Source: Planctomycetota bacterium (GTDB lineage Bacteria > Planctomycetota > Phycisphaerae > UBA1845 > CAIVHJ01). From it: 5,102 nucleotides of DNA. This document shows, piece by piece, positions 4,801 to 5,102 of this stretch; the first letter of the stretch is position 1, and the number at the start of each line of letters is the position of its first letter. The position numbers were made by a program, and so were the translations under genes. The stretch spans positions 1-5,102 of the forward strand of contig JACZTW010000273.1 of the NCBI GenBank assembly GCA_022573485.1, written 5' to 3'. The notes beneath the pieces are model-generated. The model was given only the letters and a program-made list of their open reading frames with translations, ran no database searches and was not told the origin of the DNA.

Positions 4801-5037
4801 AGACAGCTCACACCATCGTTGATCTTGAATCACAATTGACACTCAAGGGATGACGAGCAAGACTTCGAGACGCCTGCTAATCGGCCAAGCCACGGGCCGA
4901 ACGCTTCGACTTGACTTTGTCGGTTAGCAGACGGCTGTTACTGAGATTCCCGTATCGACAGCCGCCGGGGCACCACGGGTCCGCCTGCGGCGGGCCCGCC
5001 AGTGCTTGCGTGGACCATCGTCACGCGGCGGTACATT
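4801..5037. other. Gene-free spacer with two hairpin-forming segments
   Basis: No credible gene is seen on either strand. From 4874 to 4930, CTGCTAATCGGC pairs with GTCGGTTAGCAG (10 of 12), partly competing with an inner stem TCGGCC/GGCCGA (4881-4886 with 4895-4900). From 4977 to 4997, GGGTCCGCC and GGCGGGCCC pair over nine positions (one G-U) around a TGC loop; weaker complementarity (GCAC with GTGC) extends outward. Neither has a U-tract. They may be further repeat units, part of a leader, or an uncharacterised structured RNA. I cannot tell which. Confidence 0.4.
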
Positions 5038-5046
5038 TGCTATAAT
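5018..5046 (+). promoter_or_regulatory. Extended -10 promoter for the right-edge gene
   Basis: A perfect TATAAT at 5041-5046 is preceded by TGC (5038-5040), giving a full extended -10 element. The -35 position at 17-base spacing is a poor TCGTCA (5018-5023), which extended -10 promoters tolerate. Transcription should start near 5053, leaving a leader of about 42 bases. The TGC-TATAAT core is the same as in the rpmE promoter. Confidence 0.7.
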
Positions 5047-5094
5047 CTCTAAACAGCTCGATCGAGTTTTTGCAACCTACCGGGGAGGCCTGCC

Positions 5095-5102
5095 ATGCGT
5101 GG
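5095..5102 (+). CDS. Start of an unidentified gene (partial, runs off the right edge)
   Basis: Only ATG CGT GG is inside the window (Met-Arg then an incomplete codon). The start is supported by GGGGAGG at 5082-5088, six bases upstream, and by the extended -10 promoter at 5038-5046. Nothing can be said of the product. It could be prmC, the usual neighbour of prfA, displaced by about 400 bases, but there is no sequence evidence for that. Confidence 0.6.

Overview
The window looks like a high-GC bacterial chromosome, most likely from the Planctomycetota. I infer this from the style of the proteins (release factor 1, an RsbU-like phosphatase with a receiver-like N-terminus, a DUF192 lipoprotein, an NhaD-like antiporter start) and from the intergenic palindromes. 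One palindrome, read on the minus strand, gives the peptide KPLPYGRGS, which I associate from memory with interspersed repeats of that phylum. The assignment is inference, because no rRNA or other marker gene is present apart from rpmE and prfA.

Layout. The left edge (1-405, minus strand) holds the first 135 codons of an NhaD/ArsB-type sodium:proton antiporter that runs out of the window. Diverging from it is a two-gene unit: a three-helix membrane protein of unknown function (591-1037) and a DUF192 lipoprotein (1034-1561), joined by an ATGA stop/start overlap. A long AT-rich nested palindrome (1574-1746) follows. Next is a gene for a SpoIIE/RsbU-type serine phosphatase with a degenerate receiver domain (1840-3033), preceded by a hairpin that abuts its Shine-Dalgarno sequence. 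After it comes a conserved translation pair: rpmE (L31, zinc-binding form, 3150-3383), with a strong promoter and a clear intrinsic terminator, and prfA (release factor 1, GTG start, 3579-4694). The rpmE-prfA spacer is filled by two oppositely oriented arrays of 7-bp repeats. A third palindromic repeat (4691-4800) contains the prfA stop codon in its left arm. The last 300 bases are non-coding but rich in hairpins. They end in an extended -10 promoter, a strong Shine-Dalgarno sequence and the first codons of another gene (5095 onward).

How the parts relate. rpmE and prfA both serve translation, but the terminator between them argues that they are separate transcripts. The phosphatase probably belongs to a partner-switching or other phosphoserine signalling pathway whose partners are not in the window. 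The membrane protein and DUF192 lipoprotein are probably translationally coupled.

I see no evidence of a complete new defence, mobile or biosynthetic system. The most unusual material is non-coding: three structurally different imperfect palindromes, each in the spacer directly after a gene, one reaching to within one base of the prfA start and one overlapping the prfA stop.
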